Source of the DNA: a virus | Length of the DNA stretch: 64,000 nucleotides | IMG/VR virus record: IMGVR_UViG_3300021356_000012 | Span: 1-64,000 of that record | Reading direction: 5' to 3' (one strand) | Shown here: positions 26,401 to 34,922 of the stretch, one piece after another | Numbering within the stretch: the stretch's first letter is position 1 | Layout: every line of letters begins with the position of its first letter | Made by a program: the position numbers and the translations under genes | Notes under the pieces: model-generated | Seen by the model: the letters and a program-made list of their open reading frames with translations, nothing else | What the model was told of the DNA's origin: nothing | Databases searched by the model: none

Positions 26401-28883
26401 CAGCTGCAATCAACGAGATTCACGCAGAACTAGACACTGAAGCAGGTCACGTCGATACTCTACAATCAGAGATGGACGCTGTTGAAGGTCGCGCTACTGT
26501 CCTAGAAGGACGTGCAGACGGTCATGATTCAGACATCGCAGCTCACAACGTTCGTTTGAACGGTGCAGAGCAGGATATCGATGACCTAGAATCAATCGTC
26601 GGTACTGCAACTCTAGCAACTGTTGCAATCACTACTACTGAAGCTATCAACGAACTACACAGTGAAGTTGATATCAACACTGGTAAGGTTGCTACTCTTG
26701 AGTCGGAGATGGACGCAGTTGAACTACGTGCAACTTCACTAGAGAACCGCATGGCGGGTGTTGACAGTGACCAAGTTGTACAGGACGGTCGTCTAACTGT
26801 TAACGAAAGTGACATCGATTCGCTAGAAGCGAAGATGGGTACTGGTGCATTCGCAACTGTTTCACAAACTACTGTAGGCGCAATTAACGAACTACACGGT
26901 GAAGTAGACGCGGCTGTCGCACGTATCGATGGTCACGATTCTGACGTAGGTGATCTGCAAGCGCAAATCACTGCGGAAGTTAACCGTGCAACTACTCAAG
27001 AAGGTCTAATCCGTAGCGAGTTCGCTACAGAAGACACTGCGGTCCGTGCAGAATTCGCGGCGGCAGATGCAGTAGTATTGGCGTCAGCAGCGGCAGACGC
27101 AACTTCTAAGGCGGATACTGCGGAAGCGAATGCGAAAGTATACGCAGACGGTATCGTTGCTGCTGAAGAAACTGCACGTGAGAACGCGGACACGGTACTA
27201 CAGTCTGCAATCGATGCAGAAGTTACTCGTGCACAGTCTGCTGAGGCGACATTGTCATCTCGTGCAACTGCACTAGAAACTGAAATGACTGCAACTCAAG
27301 CAGGTGCTGGTCTTTCAACTGCAGGTAACTACATCACTCCAACTGGTACTTCATACCTAGACGCATCTGTCTCTCTAGCAGACGCAGACGCGAAGCTAGA
27401 CGCTGCTATCGCGGCAGAAGTATCACGTGCATCGGGTGTTGAGGCAGGTCTACAAACTCAAATCACTAACGAAATCGCAGCTCGCATCGCGGGTGACAGT
27501 GATCTTCAGTCACAGATTGATGCAGAAATCGGTCGTGCAAGTGGTGTTGAGAGTGACCAGGCGGCACTTATCCAAGCGAATGCTGACGCAATCGCGGCGG
27601 AAGAAAGTGCACGTCAGGCTGCAGATTCAAATCTACAGTCACAAATCGACTTCATTACGTCAAACACTGATTCTGCGGCACTAGACTCGTTGACAGAAAT
27701 CGTTGCGGCATTCCAGTCTGCAGACGGTACTCTAACTGGTCTAATCTCTCAGAACCAGACAGACATCGCAACTAACACTGCGGGTCTTGCACAAGAAATC
27801 ACCGACCGTATTGCAGGCGATAACGCAGTACGTGGTGAGTTCGCTGCGGCAGATGCGGGTCTACAGACTCAAATCGATGGTAAGGTAAGCAAGTCAGGCG
27901 ATTCAATGACCGGCGATCTTGCAATGGGTGGAAACAAGGTTTCTGGTCTTGCAGTCGGTACTGATTCTGCTGACGCAGTTAACGTAGGTCAATTGACTTC
28001 AGGTTTGGCTGCACAGCACATTTCACAGTTCAGTACAACTGACCTTGCTGAAGGTGACAACCTATACTACACTGACGCACGTTCACGCGCTGCATTCTCT
28101 GTAACCGACGTAGACGGTGAAGGTAACGTTTCATACGATAGCTCAACTGGTGTTCTATCAGTATCAACTGGTAAGGCATTCCTAGAGTTAGAAGATGTAA
28201 GCGAGTCTTCATTCACTGGACACGAAGGTTTCGTTGCACGTGTTAAGACTGACGGTTCGGCGATTGAATTCATCGACCCAACTCAGTTGGCATTTAACAA
28301 CGCACAACGTCAAACTATGAATGGTGACGGTGCACAGACTACATTCGCATTGAACTTCTACACGCAAGACCAAAACGCGATTGTATTCGTAGGTGGTGTT
28401 ATTCAGGATCCGTCCACTCACTACTCTATCGATGCTGCAAACCAAACTATCACGTTTAACAGTGCAATCCCTGTAGGTACTCAGGCGGTTGTTATTGCAC
28501 AGTCAACTAACTCAGTCGGCGTACTAGACCCAGGCTCAGTTGGCGTTGAAACATTCGCTGACAACATCAAGCCTGCAATACAGGGTGTAGACATTGTAGT
28601 TGGTACTTCACCAGCTGTAGTATCTTCATTCAACGCTACTGTTTCTCGTGCAGCCAAGTTCATCGTAACTGTTGACCTAAACGGCGAACACGAAGTACGC
28701 GAGTGTATGGTTATCCATGATGGCACTACTGCATACATAAATGAGTACGGTATTGTATTTACTGGTTCATCTCTACTAGGTGATACAGACGTACAAATGA
28801 GCGGAGACACTGTCGAGTTAACTTATGAGGCAGTTTCGGCTGGCGCAGTTGTTAAGGTTGTCAAGACTACTGTAGACGTATAA
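23415..28883 (+). CDS. Giant coiled-coil tail fibre protein
   Basis: This 1,822-residue protein has an N-terminal domain with DDLVEGSNLYFTDAR near residue 72. A long stalk follows (about residues 90-1490) of repeated TRATAAEA, LQSQIDAE and AARIAGD heptad-like units, a strong trimeric coiled-coil signature. The module SNTDxxALDSLTEIVxAF occurs four times in the stalk, and VGTATLxTV with AINExHxE three times. Near residue 1494 it has SGDSMTGDLAMGG, a common fibre motif, then TTDLAEGDNLYYTDAR. A C-terminal beta-rich domain of ~200 residues (about 1625-1822) completes it. It is probably a long tail fibre subunit. A terminator follows. Confidence 0.75.
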   Translation: MSFRQIKSPALADKAVINTKLDESAVQGQSTLTGMTSPDQCFTLLYDVGTDSLKKIASDDFFGSFSTDDLVEGSNLYFTDARAKTAVAQDIADAVAVEEARALAAEGVLQSAIDAEVVRATAAEQANATAISNEVTRATTRENAIETAYQSADAALSLRIDNILSNTDEVALNSLAEIVTAFEDADDVLTASTIANSNAIQAEVTRATAAEAANATAIANETTRATTAEADLQSQINTEVAARIAGDNALDTRLTTEEGNVDNLQSDLADEISRATAAEAVLTQDLADEVTRATAAEAANAQSIQDEITARAVADTQVRTDMTALINSGDAATLAAAKANDDLLIGDATVDGTASNTVTDRIATAKAEAIADADASVATEQAAREAADSDLQAGLDAEIARATAAEGVLTTDLAAEVTRATGEESRIEAKVDNIISNTDPAALDSLTEIVDAFQSVDSDIQALVNSNTVAISNEATTRASADTVLQGNIDAEAATRAAADTTLQQNIDAEETARIAGDAATLASAKAYTDQEADSHLAAAIAHADAQDAALIGDASVDGTAGNTVTARIATAKSEANAYTDAEIAAEAATRQADDDALSLRTTSLEGRMDTAEADITAVEGDLATEVAARTSGDATLQANIDAEETARIAADNTLQQNIDAEEARAVAAEADLQGQITAEVTRATGVEAGLRTDTDANTVGVATNATNLANEITRAQSAESTLQSNIDAEAVTRGNADTTLQANIDAEVTRATGVEAGLRTDIDANTAAIVGNDSDIAAETAARIAGDASLQSQLNAEITRATGEESRIEGRLDTEIARATGIEAGLRTDVDANAVEIAAVDSDLSDEIARATAAELVLTQDLAAEVTRATGVEAGLRTDVDSVTTRVDAIVGTSPETLDTLQEIVAAFEDADSDLQAVISANSGRLTTNESDIDALEVRATDLESRATLVEGRATALETEQSAQAGRLTVNEGDIDDLETKVGTATLQTVATDLSAAINEIHAELDTEAGHVDTLQSEMDAVEGRATVLEGRADGHDSDIAAHNVRLNGAEQDIDDLESIVGTATLATVAITTTEAINELHSEVDINTGKVATLESEMDAVELRATSLENRMAGVDSDQVVQDGRLTVNESDIDSLEAKMGTGAFATVSQTTVGAINELHGEVDAAVARIDGHDSDVGDLQAQITAEVNRATTQEGLIRSEFATEDTAVRAEFAAADAVVLASAAADATSKADTAEANAKVYADGIVAAEETARENADTVLQSAIDAEVTRAQSAEATLSSRATALETEMTATQAGAGLSTAGNYITPTGTSYLDASVSLADADAKLDAAIAAEVSRASGVEAGLQTQITNEIAARIAGDSDLQSQIDAEIGRASGVESDQAALIQANADAIAAEESARQAADSNLQSQIDFITSNTDSAALDSLTEIVAAFQSADGTLTGLISQNQTDIATNTAGLAQEITDRIAGDNAVRGEFAAADAGLQTQIDGKVSKSGDSMTGDLAMGGNKVSGLAVGTDSADAVNVGQLTSGLAAQHISQFSTTDLAEGDNLYYTDARSRAAFSVTDVDGEGNVSYDSSTGVLSVSTGKAFLELEDVSESSFTGHEGFVARVKTDGSAIEFIDPTQLAFNNAQRQTMNGDGAQTTFALNFYTQDQNAIVFVGGVIQDPSTHYSIDAANQTITFNSAIPVGTQAVVIAQSTNSVGVLDPGSVGVETFADNIKPAIQGVDIVVGTSPAVVSSFNATVSRAAKFIVTVDLNGEHEVRECMVIHDGTTAYINEYGIVFTGSSLLGDTDVQMSGDTVELTYEAVSAGAVVKVVKTTVDV

Positions 28884-28896
28884 TGGAACACTGATG

Positions 28897-28920
28897 AGGT
28901 GGGGGTTTCCCCACCTTTAT
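28897..28920 (+). terminator. Intrinsic terminator
   Basis: AGGTGGGG (28897-28904) pairs with CCCCACCT (28909-28916) around a GTTT loop, followed by TTAT. It lies 14 bases after the giant fibre stop. Confidence 0.8.
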
Positions 28921-28966
28921 TATCGAAAACAAACATTAGTGTAACTCAACTCAAAGGTAAAGAAAA

Positions 28967-31900
28967 ATGAGTACAAACAAAAAGTTCAGAGTACAGAACG
29001 GTATCGATGTCACTGGTGAAGTGGTTGTCGGTGGTGTAACTGTAATTGATGCTGACGGTACCGTTGTTTCCGATTTAAGTGACCAGTTGGTCCCTCTTCA
29101 AAATGAAGTCGCTGCACTAGAGGTCTCAATCGAAAACATCCTTGGTACGTCACCAGAAACTCTTGATACCCTTCAAGAAATTGTTGCTTCTTTCCAAGGG
29201 GCAGACGGTGATTTACAAACTCTAATCACCACTAACGCAACCGGCATTGCAACTAATGCCACTGCAATAACTGACGAAGAAACTGCTCGTGTTGCGGCTG
29301 ACGCTGCACTTCAAACAGCAGTGGATGCGACAAACGCACGTACATCTGGTATCAGTACATCTTCAGGTTCGTCTAACATCCAGATGACCGCTGAAGTTGA
29401 CATGGACAGTAACGCAGTTACTAACATGGCTGACCCAAGTTCTGCACAAGATGCAGCAACTAAGGCATACGTTGATGCGGCAGATACTACTCTACAAGGT
29501 AACATCACTACAGAGGCATCATCTCGTGCATCTGGAGACGCGAACCTACAGAGTCAGGTTGACGCACTAAGCGGTAACGTTGGCGGTTTGTCAACTACAG
29601 ATATTCCAGAAGGTTCTAACCAGTATTACACTGACGCACGTGTTCGTGCAGCAGTTCAGGCTGGTACTGGAATGTCATACGAACAAAGCACTGGTGAGTT
29701 CTCAGTCAGTCTATCTGGCGGAGACGGTATCTCTGTATCGGGTGGAACTATATCCATTGATGGTACTGCAATTGCGCAGGACCTAATTCCATCTGCAGAC
29801 GATACTTACAGTCTAGGTTCACCAGATAAGGTCTGGAAAGATGTTTACATCGGCCCAGGGTCTTTATACCTAAACGGTACTAAGATTCTTGAAGACAATT
29901 CTGGTACAATCACTATGTACGCAGACGCAGGTCAGAATCTATCGTTCGGTGCAACCGGCGGTGGTACTATCGACTTGAACGCTGGTGACGAAAGTATCCA
30001 GATCAAGTCAGACCTAGTATTGTCAGCAGGAGAGACTATTTCTACTGTCGGTGGGGTTGCAACTCCATTCGGTGGTCAAATCGACATGCAGACTCACAAG
30101 GTCGTTAATGTTGGTACCCCGACTGCAGACGCAGATGCCGCAACTAAGGCATATGTTGATGGTCGTGTAGATGCAGGCTCAATCTCCGGAGATAAGACTT
30201 TCTCTAATAACGTTGTCGTTTCAGGTAACTTAACTGTTCAGGGTACTACTACCACTGTAAACAGCGAGACTATCTCTCTGGCAGATAACATCATCGACGT
30301 TAACTCAAACGTTACTTCAGGTAACCCAACTGAAAACGCTGGTCTACGTGTTATGCGTGGTGACTCTCCAGCATCACAGTTGCGTTGGAACGAAGCGAAC
30401 GACTATTGGGAAACTTTCGATGGTAGTGATTGGACTAAGGTCGCACTATCTACGACTGACCTTGCAGAAGGTTCTAACCAATACTTCACTGACGCACGTG
30501 CTCAGTCAGCGGTTGCAGGAGATATTTCTTCGGCAGTTGCAGCTGAGGCAGTTCTACGTGCGGACGCGGACACTGCAGAAGCAAGTGCTCGTGCATCAGC
30601 TGATGCATCACTACAATCTGATATCGACGGTGAAATCGCTCGTGCACAGGGTGTAGAGGCAGGTTTGGATTCAGACATCTCAGTTAACGCTGCAGGTGTT
30701 GCATCTAACGCGGCTGCAATCGCACAGGAAGTGACTGACCGTACTGGTGCAGTTGCAACTGTACAGTCTAACGTTGACGCAGAAGAAGCGGCGCGTATCG
30801 CAGCAGATGGTGGTCTACAGACTCAAATCACTGCACTAGACGCGAAGCATGATAGTGACCACGCTGCAATGATTTCATCATTGGCGGGTGAGACTACTGC
30901 ACGTATCTCAGGTGATGGTAACCTACAGACGCAAATCGACGCGGTCGAGGCTGCAGTAGAAGCAATCACTAACGGCTCAGTTGCATCACTAGACACTCTA
31001 GTAGAAGTTGTTAATGCATTCGAGAATGCGGACAGCGACCTACAGGCAGTTATCACTGGTAACACTTCAACTATCTCTGGTGTCAACACTCGTGTTGGTA
31101 CTTTAGAAGGTGAGATGGATGCGGTTCAGGCATTGGCCTCAACTAACTCTTCTCTATTGGCTAACCACGGTCCACGCATCTCTACTAACGAGACTGACAT
31201 TTCTTCACTACAGACTTTCTCTGGTGAAGGAACTGTACTAGGTACTGCTGCAGTATCACTTGCTGCCGCAATCAACGAGATTCACTCTGAGTTGAACTCT
31301 GTTGTTGCAGACCTAGGCGTTGAAGTAGGTCGTGCGACTGGTGTCGAGGCAGGTTTAGATTCAGACATCTCTGCTGAAGCTGTCGCTCGTGCAAACGCAG
31401 ACACAAGTCTACAGTCTCAGATTTCTTCTGAGATTGCACGTGCAACTAGCGCGGAATCAGGTCTTTCAGGTGATATCTCAGCTGAGACTACTGCACGTGT
31501 TCAGGGTGACGCGAACCTACAATCACAAATCGACTCACTATCTACGTCTATAACTGACGAAGGTAATGGTCGTGACAGTGATGTATCAGACCTACAGGCA
31601 CAAATCAATAGCATCTTGTCTAACACAGACCAGGCTGCAATTGACTCGTTGACTGAGGTTGTCGCTGCATTCCAGAGCGCAGACAACTCACTAGGTACCC
31701 TAATCACTCAAAACCAGACTACTCTAGGCCTACACGGCGGACGTTTGGATGCGATTGAGGCATGGGATACAGATAACGTCTCAGAAGGTTCATCGAACCT
31801 ATACTTCACTGAGGCTCGTGCACGTGGATGTGTATCTGCAGACGCAGGTTCATGCATCGACTACAATGAGTCAACTGGTAAGTTCTCACTAGACGTATCT

Positions 31901-32017
31901 GAAGTTGAGAGTGCGGTAACTCCAGACAACGCGACAAACGCGGATAAGTTAGACGGACAACACGGTTCACACTACCGTATTGACATCTACGATATCAACG
32001 GTACTGTTGTTAACTAA
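28967..32017 (+). CDS. Second coiled-coil tail fibre protein
   Basis: This 1,016-residue protein is related to its 1,822-residue neighbour. It has three LDxLxExVxxF modules, three TTD-type (E)GSNxYxTDAR motifs, and stretches of LQSQI and TRATGVEAG coiled coil. Two copies of a fibre motif ending in DAATKAYVD lie near residues 150-170 and 375-395. The segment around residue 400-490 (TFSNNVVVSGNLTVQGT, then LADNIIDVNSNV) is a classic T4-like long-fibre element. The C-terminus is a short acidic region. It and the previous gene are likely partner subunits of a long fibre. No late box is visible directly before it. Confidence 0.75.
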   Translation: MSTNKKFRVQNGIDVTGEVVVGGVTVIDADGTVVSDLSDQLVPLQNEVAALEVSIENILGTSPETLDTLQEIVASFQGADGDLQTLITTNATGIATNATAITDEETARVAADAALQTAVDATNARTSGISTSSGSSNIQMTAEVDMDSNAVTNMADPSSAQDAATKAYVDAADTTLQGNITTEASSRASGDANLQSQVDALSGNVGGLSTTDIPEGSNQYYTDARVRAAVQAGTGMSYEQSTGEFSVSLSGGDGISVSGGTISIDGTAIAQDLIPSADDTYSLGSPDKVWKDVYIGPGSLYLNGTKILEDNSGTITMYADAGQNLSFGATGGGTIDLNAGDESIQIKSDLVLSAGETISTVGGVATPFGGQIDMQTHKVVNVGTPTADADAATKAYVDGRVDAGSISGDKTFSNNVVVSGNLTVQGTTTTVNSETISLADNIIDVNSNVTSGNPTENAGLRVMRGDSPASQLRWNEANDYWETFDGSDWTKVALSTTDLAEGSNQYFTDARAQSAVAGDISSAVAAEAVLRADADTAEASARASADASLQSDIDGEIARAQGVEAGLDSDISVNAAGVASNAAAIAQEVTDRTGAVATVQSNVDAEEAARIAADGGLQTQITALDAKHDSDHAAMISSLAGETTARISGDGNLQTQIDAVEAAVEAITNGSVASLDTLVEVVNAFENADSDLQAVITGNTSTISGVNTRVGTLEGEMDAVQALASTNSSLLANHGPRISTNETDISSLQTFSGEGTVLGTAAVSLAAAINEIHSELNSVVADLGVEVGRATGVEAGLDSDISAEAVARANADTSLQSQISSEIARATSAESGLSGDISAETTARVQGDANLQSQIDSLSTSITDEGNGRDSDVSDLQAQINSILSNTDQAAIDSLTEVVAAFQSADNSLGTLITQNQTTLGLHGGRLDAIEAWDTDNVSEGSSNLYFTEARARGCVSADAGSCIDYNESTGKFSLDVSEVESAVTPDNATNADKLDGQHGSHYRIDIYDINGTVVN

Positions 32018-32035
32018 TACATTTTATATGTGTAG

Positions 32036-32060
32036 AAAGGGGACTTCGGTCCCCTTTTTT
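32036..32060 (+). terminator. Intrinsic terminator with UUCG tetraloop
   Basis: AAAGGGGAC (32036-32044) pairs with GTCCCCTTT (32049-32057) around TTCG, and the T run extends to 32060. It ends the fibre transcription unit before the head/neck genes. Confidence 0.9.
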
Positions 32061-32068
32061 ATTGCTGA

Positions 32069-32088
32069 TATAAATAAACGTATAAATA
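32069..32088 (+). promoter_or_regulatory. Two tandem T4-type late promoters
   Basis: Exact TATAAATA boxes are at 32069-32076 and 32081-32088, 12 bases apart. They follow the terminator and precede gp13, so they likely start the neck, terminase and tail block. Confidence 0.85.
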
Positions 32089-32114
32089 GTATTATTCAAC
32101 CATGAGACCATCCA

Positions 32115-32885
32115 ATGTACGCAACAAGTAAAGAGGAATTGATAGACTATTGCCTACGCTCTCTAGGGCATCCGGTGGTGGATATCAACATTGATGAAGA
32201 ACAACTAGACGACCGTGTTGACGAAGCCGTCCAGTGGTTCCGTGAGTTTCATCCAGATGGCTCAAAAAGGTTTTATCTGCAACATCAACTGACTGAACAA
32301 GATATCGCCAATAAGTATATTGATTTCCCAGACGACATGGACCTACTGAGTGTTGTTCGTATGTTGCCTGTATCTTACACAGGGGCACAGACAGGGTGGT
32401 TCAGTGACGCATGGCAGTTCATGAAATTTACTGTTAGTGACTTCGTCAACGGCCGTGGTATTCTTGGTGACCTTGCATATTACGAACAAATGCAACAACA
32501 CTTGTCTTTGATTGACATGAAGTTGAGCGGGTTACCAGTCATAACGTTTGACAGACAATACAACCGAATTAATTTGCATATCAGTACATCAAAACTTGAG
32601 GTAGGGGACTACGTTGTGTTTGAGGTGTACGGTGTGCGCAACCCAGACGATACTGTAAACGAATACAACAACCTTTGGAATCATCGTTTTTTGAAGGCAT
32701 ATGCAACTGCACTAATTAAGAAGCAGTGGGGTCAAAACCTTATCAAGTTTGACGGTATGACACTCCCAGGCGGAGTCACCGTTAACGCTCGTCAAATCTA
32801 TGAAGATGCACTTCAGGATATTGACAAGGTCATGGAGAAATTCCGTGAAGAAGATGAGGAAGGCCCAATGTTCTTTATGGGGTAA
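32115..32885 (+). CDS. gp13: Neck protein gp13
   Basis: This 256-residue protein has the gp13 pattern EELIDYCLRSLGHPVVDINIDEEQ, split as EELIDYCLRSLG and VVDINIDEEQ, then DDRVDEAVQWFREFH-x-DGSKRFY. gp13 completes the head after packaging and, with gp14, forms the neck to which the tail joins. It opens the classic T4 order 13-14-15-16-17 and lies downstream of the tandem late promoters. The length is somewhat below T4 gp13 (309 residues). The C-terminus ends in an acidic EEDEEGPMFF tract. Confidence 0.85.
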   Translation: MYATSKEELIDYCLRSLGHPVVDINIDEEQLDDRVDEAVQWFREFHPDGSKRFYLQHQLTEQDIANKYIDFPDDMDLLSVVRMLPVSYTGAQTGWFSDAWQFMKFTVSDFVNGRGILGDLAYYEQMQQHLSLIDMKLSGLPVITFDRQYNRINLHISTSKLEVGDYVVFEVYGVRNPDDTVNEYNNLWNHRFLKAYATALIKKQWGQNLIKFDGMTLPGGVTVNARQIYEDALQDIDKVMEKFREEDEEGPMFFMG

Positions 32886-32888
32886 ACC

Positions 32889-33776
32889 ATGGCGACGAAT
32901 CCATATATTAGTCAAGGACATAGACCGGAGCAAAGTCTATACGAAGACTTGATAATCGAATCTATCAAGTTTTACGGTCAGGACATTTATTATCTACCGA
33001 GAGAAGTGGTAGAACGTGAAGACATTTTCCTTGATAGTATTCAGTCACAATTTTCAGACGCATACAAAATCGAAGTGTTTATCGAGAACACTGAAGGTTT
33101 TGATGGTGAGACTAATATCTTCACTAAGTTTGGTATCGAGTTACGTGACCAAGCCACTTTTGTCATCGCACGTCGTCGATGGAGAGAGTTGGTGGGTGAC
33201 AGATTATCTGAGCAGTATCAGTTCCGTCCACGTGAGGGGGACTTGATATTCTTACCACTATCCCAATCTCTGTTTGAGGTTAAACTGGTGGAAACAGAAA
33301 CACCATTCTATCAGTTGAACCAACTACCTTTATTCCGCGTACAGTGCGAACTATTCGAATTCTCAGACGAAGATTTCGATACTGGTATTCCAGACATCGA
33401 TATCGTGGAGAGAGAACACGCATTCCAGTACCACGTTCAGATGGCTGCACCAGAATCAGGCCAAGGTGGATTTTACGAGATAGGTGAGACGGTGGTTCAA
33501 ACCTACGATGACTTCGAGATGAAGGGCGAGGTTGCATCATGGAATAGTGAGACCCGAATTCTTTCTATCGCACACTCAGGTGCAACCGATGGTAAGTACC
33601 ACGAGTGGTCTACTGATAGGGTGATTGAGAGTGATTCGGGTGCAACGTTTATGCCTGTTACTGTGAGCGAAGACGTTAATGAAATACAACCATTTAGTCA
33701 GAATCAAATCTTTGATGACTTTGAAAATGATTTCTTAGACTTCACTGAGGGTAATCCATTTGGAGATGTGTCGTAA
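32889..33776 (+). CDS. gp14: Neck protein gp14
   Basis: This 295-residue protein carries the gp14 signature: an N-terminal EQSLYEDLIIESIKFYGQDI, YYLPREVVEREDI, and FTKFGIELRDQATFVIARRRW near residue 80. gp14 forms the neck ring together with gp13. It starts three bases after gp13 and its stop overlaps the next start (TAATG). The size is near the T4 protein (256 residues). The C-terminus is acidic and Phe-rich (DDFENDFLDF). Confidence 0.85.
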   Translation: MATNPYISQGHRPEQSLYEDLIIESIKFYGQDIYYLPREVVEREDIFLDSIQSQFSDAYKIEVFIENTEGFDGETNIFTKFGIELRDQATFVIARRRWRELVGDRLSEQYQFRPREGDLIFLPLSQSLFEVKLVETETPFYQLNQLPLFRVQCELFEFSDEDFDTGIPDIDIVEREHAFQYHVQMAAPESGQGGFYEIGETVVQTYDDFEMKGEVASWNSETRILSIAHSGATDGKYHEWSTDRVIESDSGATFMPVTVSEDVNEIQPFSQNQIFDDFENDFLDFTEGNPFGDVS

Positions 33777-34549
33777 TGTTTGGGACTTATTTTTATAACA
33801 AAAGGGTCCGTACAAGTGTTTCTGTGTTTGGGTCTCTGTTCAATAACATACATGTTTTAAGAACAAAACAAGACGGTACCGTGATGTCTCAGGTCAAGGT
33901 CCCGTTGTCGTATGCACCTAAACGTAACTTCATGGAGCGTCTCGAAGAGATGTCACAGGGAGAGGAAGCAGAACGTAGAGTTGCGATTAAACTCCCTCGT
34001 ATGTCTTTCGAGATTACGTCGATGACGTACGATGCGCAGAGACAGTTACCTAAAATTAATAGCTTCACATCGTCGATGGAAGATGCGGACGGTGCTAAAC
34101 GACGCAGAGTCTACACAGGCGTTCCTTATAATATTAGTTTCCAGTTGAGTGTATATGCAAAGAGTCAAGATGATGCGCTACAGATTGTAGAACAAATCTT
34201 ACCATACTTTGCTCCGCAGTATACTTTATCGGTAAAACCATTTTCCGATCTACCGGATGTTACAGAAGATGTCCCAATCACTTTAACGGGCGTCGATTTT
34301 CAGGATGACTTTGAAGGTCCATTAGAGCAACGTAGGACTATCATATATAATTTAAACTTTGACATGAAGATGAACTTCTACGGTCCAATACAAGATGACA
34401 AGATTATTCGTGAGGTTAACATGAACTTGCATCTAATGGACCCAGATGAGTTTGTTTACAACATCGAGATCACACCAGTTCCGGCTGACGTAAGTCCGGA
34501 CGATGACTATGGTTTCGGGATAGAGTATAATGACGAGAGATACACGTAA
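33776..34549 (+). CDS. gp15: Tail sheath stabiliser and completion protein gp15
   Basis: This 257-residue protein starts MFGTYFYNKRVRTSVSVFGSLF and continues with VPLSYAPKRNFMERL and VAIKLPRMSFEITSMTYDA. This is the established gp15 pattern of T4-like phages (T4 gp15 has 272 residues). It forms the ring that caps the tail end and binds the neck. The start overlaps the gp14 stop, and the last 20 bases overlap the small terminase gene. Confidence 0.9.
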   Translation: MFGTYFYNKRVRTSVSVFGSLFNNIHVLRTKQDGTVMSQVKVPLSYAPKRNFMERLEEMSQGEEAERRVAIKLPRMSFEITSMTYDAQRQLPKINSFTSSMEDADGAKRRRVYTGVPYNISFQLSVYAKSQDDALQIVEQILPYFAPQYTLSVKPFSDLPDVTEDVPITLTGVDFQDDFEGPLEQRRTIIYNLNFDMKMNFYGPIQDDKIIREVNMNLHLMDPDEFVYNIEITPVPADVSPDDDYGFGIEYNDERYT

Positions 34550-34922
34550 ACCACCAGCGTTATTTGACGAAGAACAGAAGAAGAACTTCGTCCACGAACA
34601 AGACTACGAATACTCTAGGGACACTTACTATGACCTCATAGAGAAAGGTCGTGAGTCACTAGAACTTATGATTGAGGTCGCACGTGAAAGCGAACACCCT
34701 CGTGCGTTCGAAGTGTTGTCGAATATGATTAAAGGCATCGCAGATGTCAATGATAAATTGATGGACTTGAATAAGAAGCAGAAGGAATTACAGAAAGACG
34801 ATTCCTCTGTTGAAAAAACCACAACAAACAACAATCTGTTTGTTGGGTCTACAACGGAACTGCAGCGTATGTTGCAGGGTCAGGATGAGAAAGTCATCGA
34901 CCACGATGACAGTGATGAATGA
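34530..34922 (+). CDS. gp16: Terminase small subunit gp16
   Basis: This 130-residue protein lies in the gp16 position directly before the large terminase. It has an acidic N-terminus with DYEYSRDTYYDLIEKGRE, then a long helical hairpin (ESLELMIEVARESEHPRAFE, IADVNDKLMDLNKKQKEL), typical of the ring-forming central domain. A Thr/Asn-rich joint and a C-terminal TTELQRML element follow. gp16 regulates packaging and contacts DNA. It overlaps gp15 by 20 bases and gp17 by 4 bases (ATGA). Confidence 0.8.
   Translation: MTRDTRKPPALFDEEQKKNFVHEQDYEYSRDTYYDLIEKGRESLELMIEVARESEHPRAFEVLSNMIKGIADVNDKLMDLNKKQKELQKDDSSVEKTTTNNNLFVGSTTELQRMLQGQDEKVIDHDDSDE

Noticed and set aside
23415-28883. CRISPR-like or satellite repeats in the giant fibre gene
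   Set aside because: The repeats are in frame, heptad-like and vary between units. There are no equal direct repeats with unique spacers.
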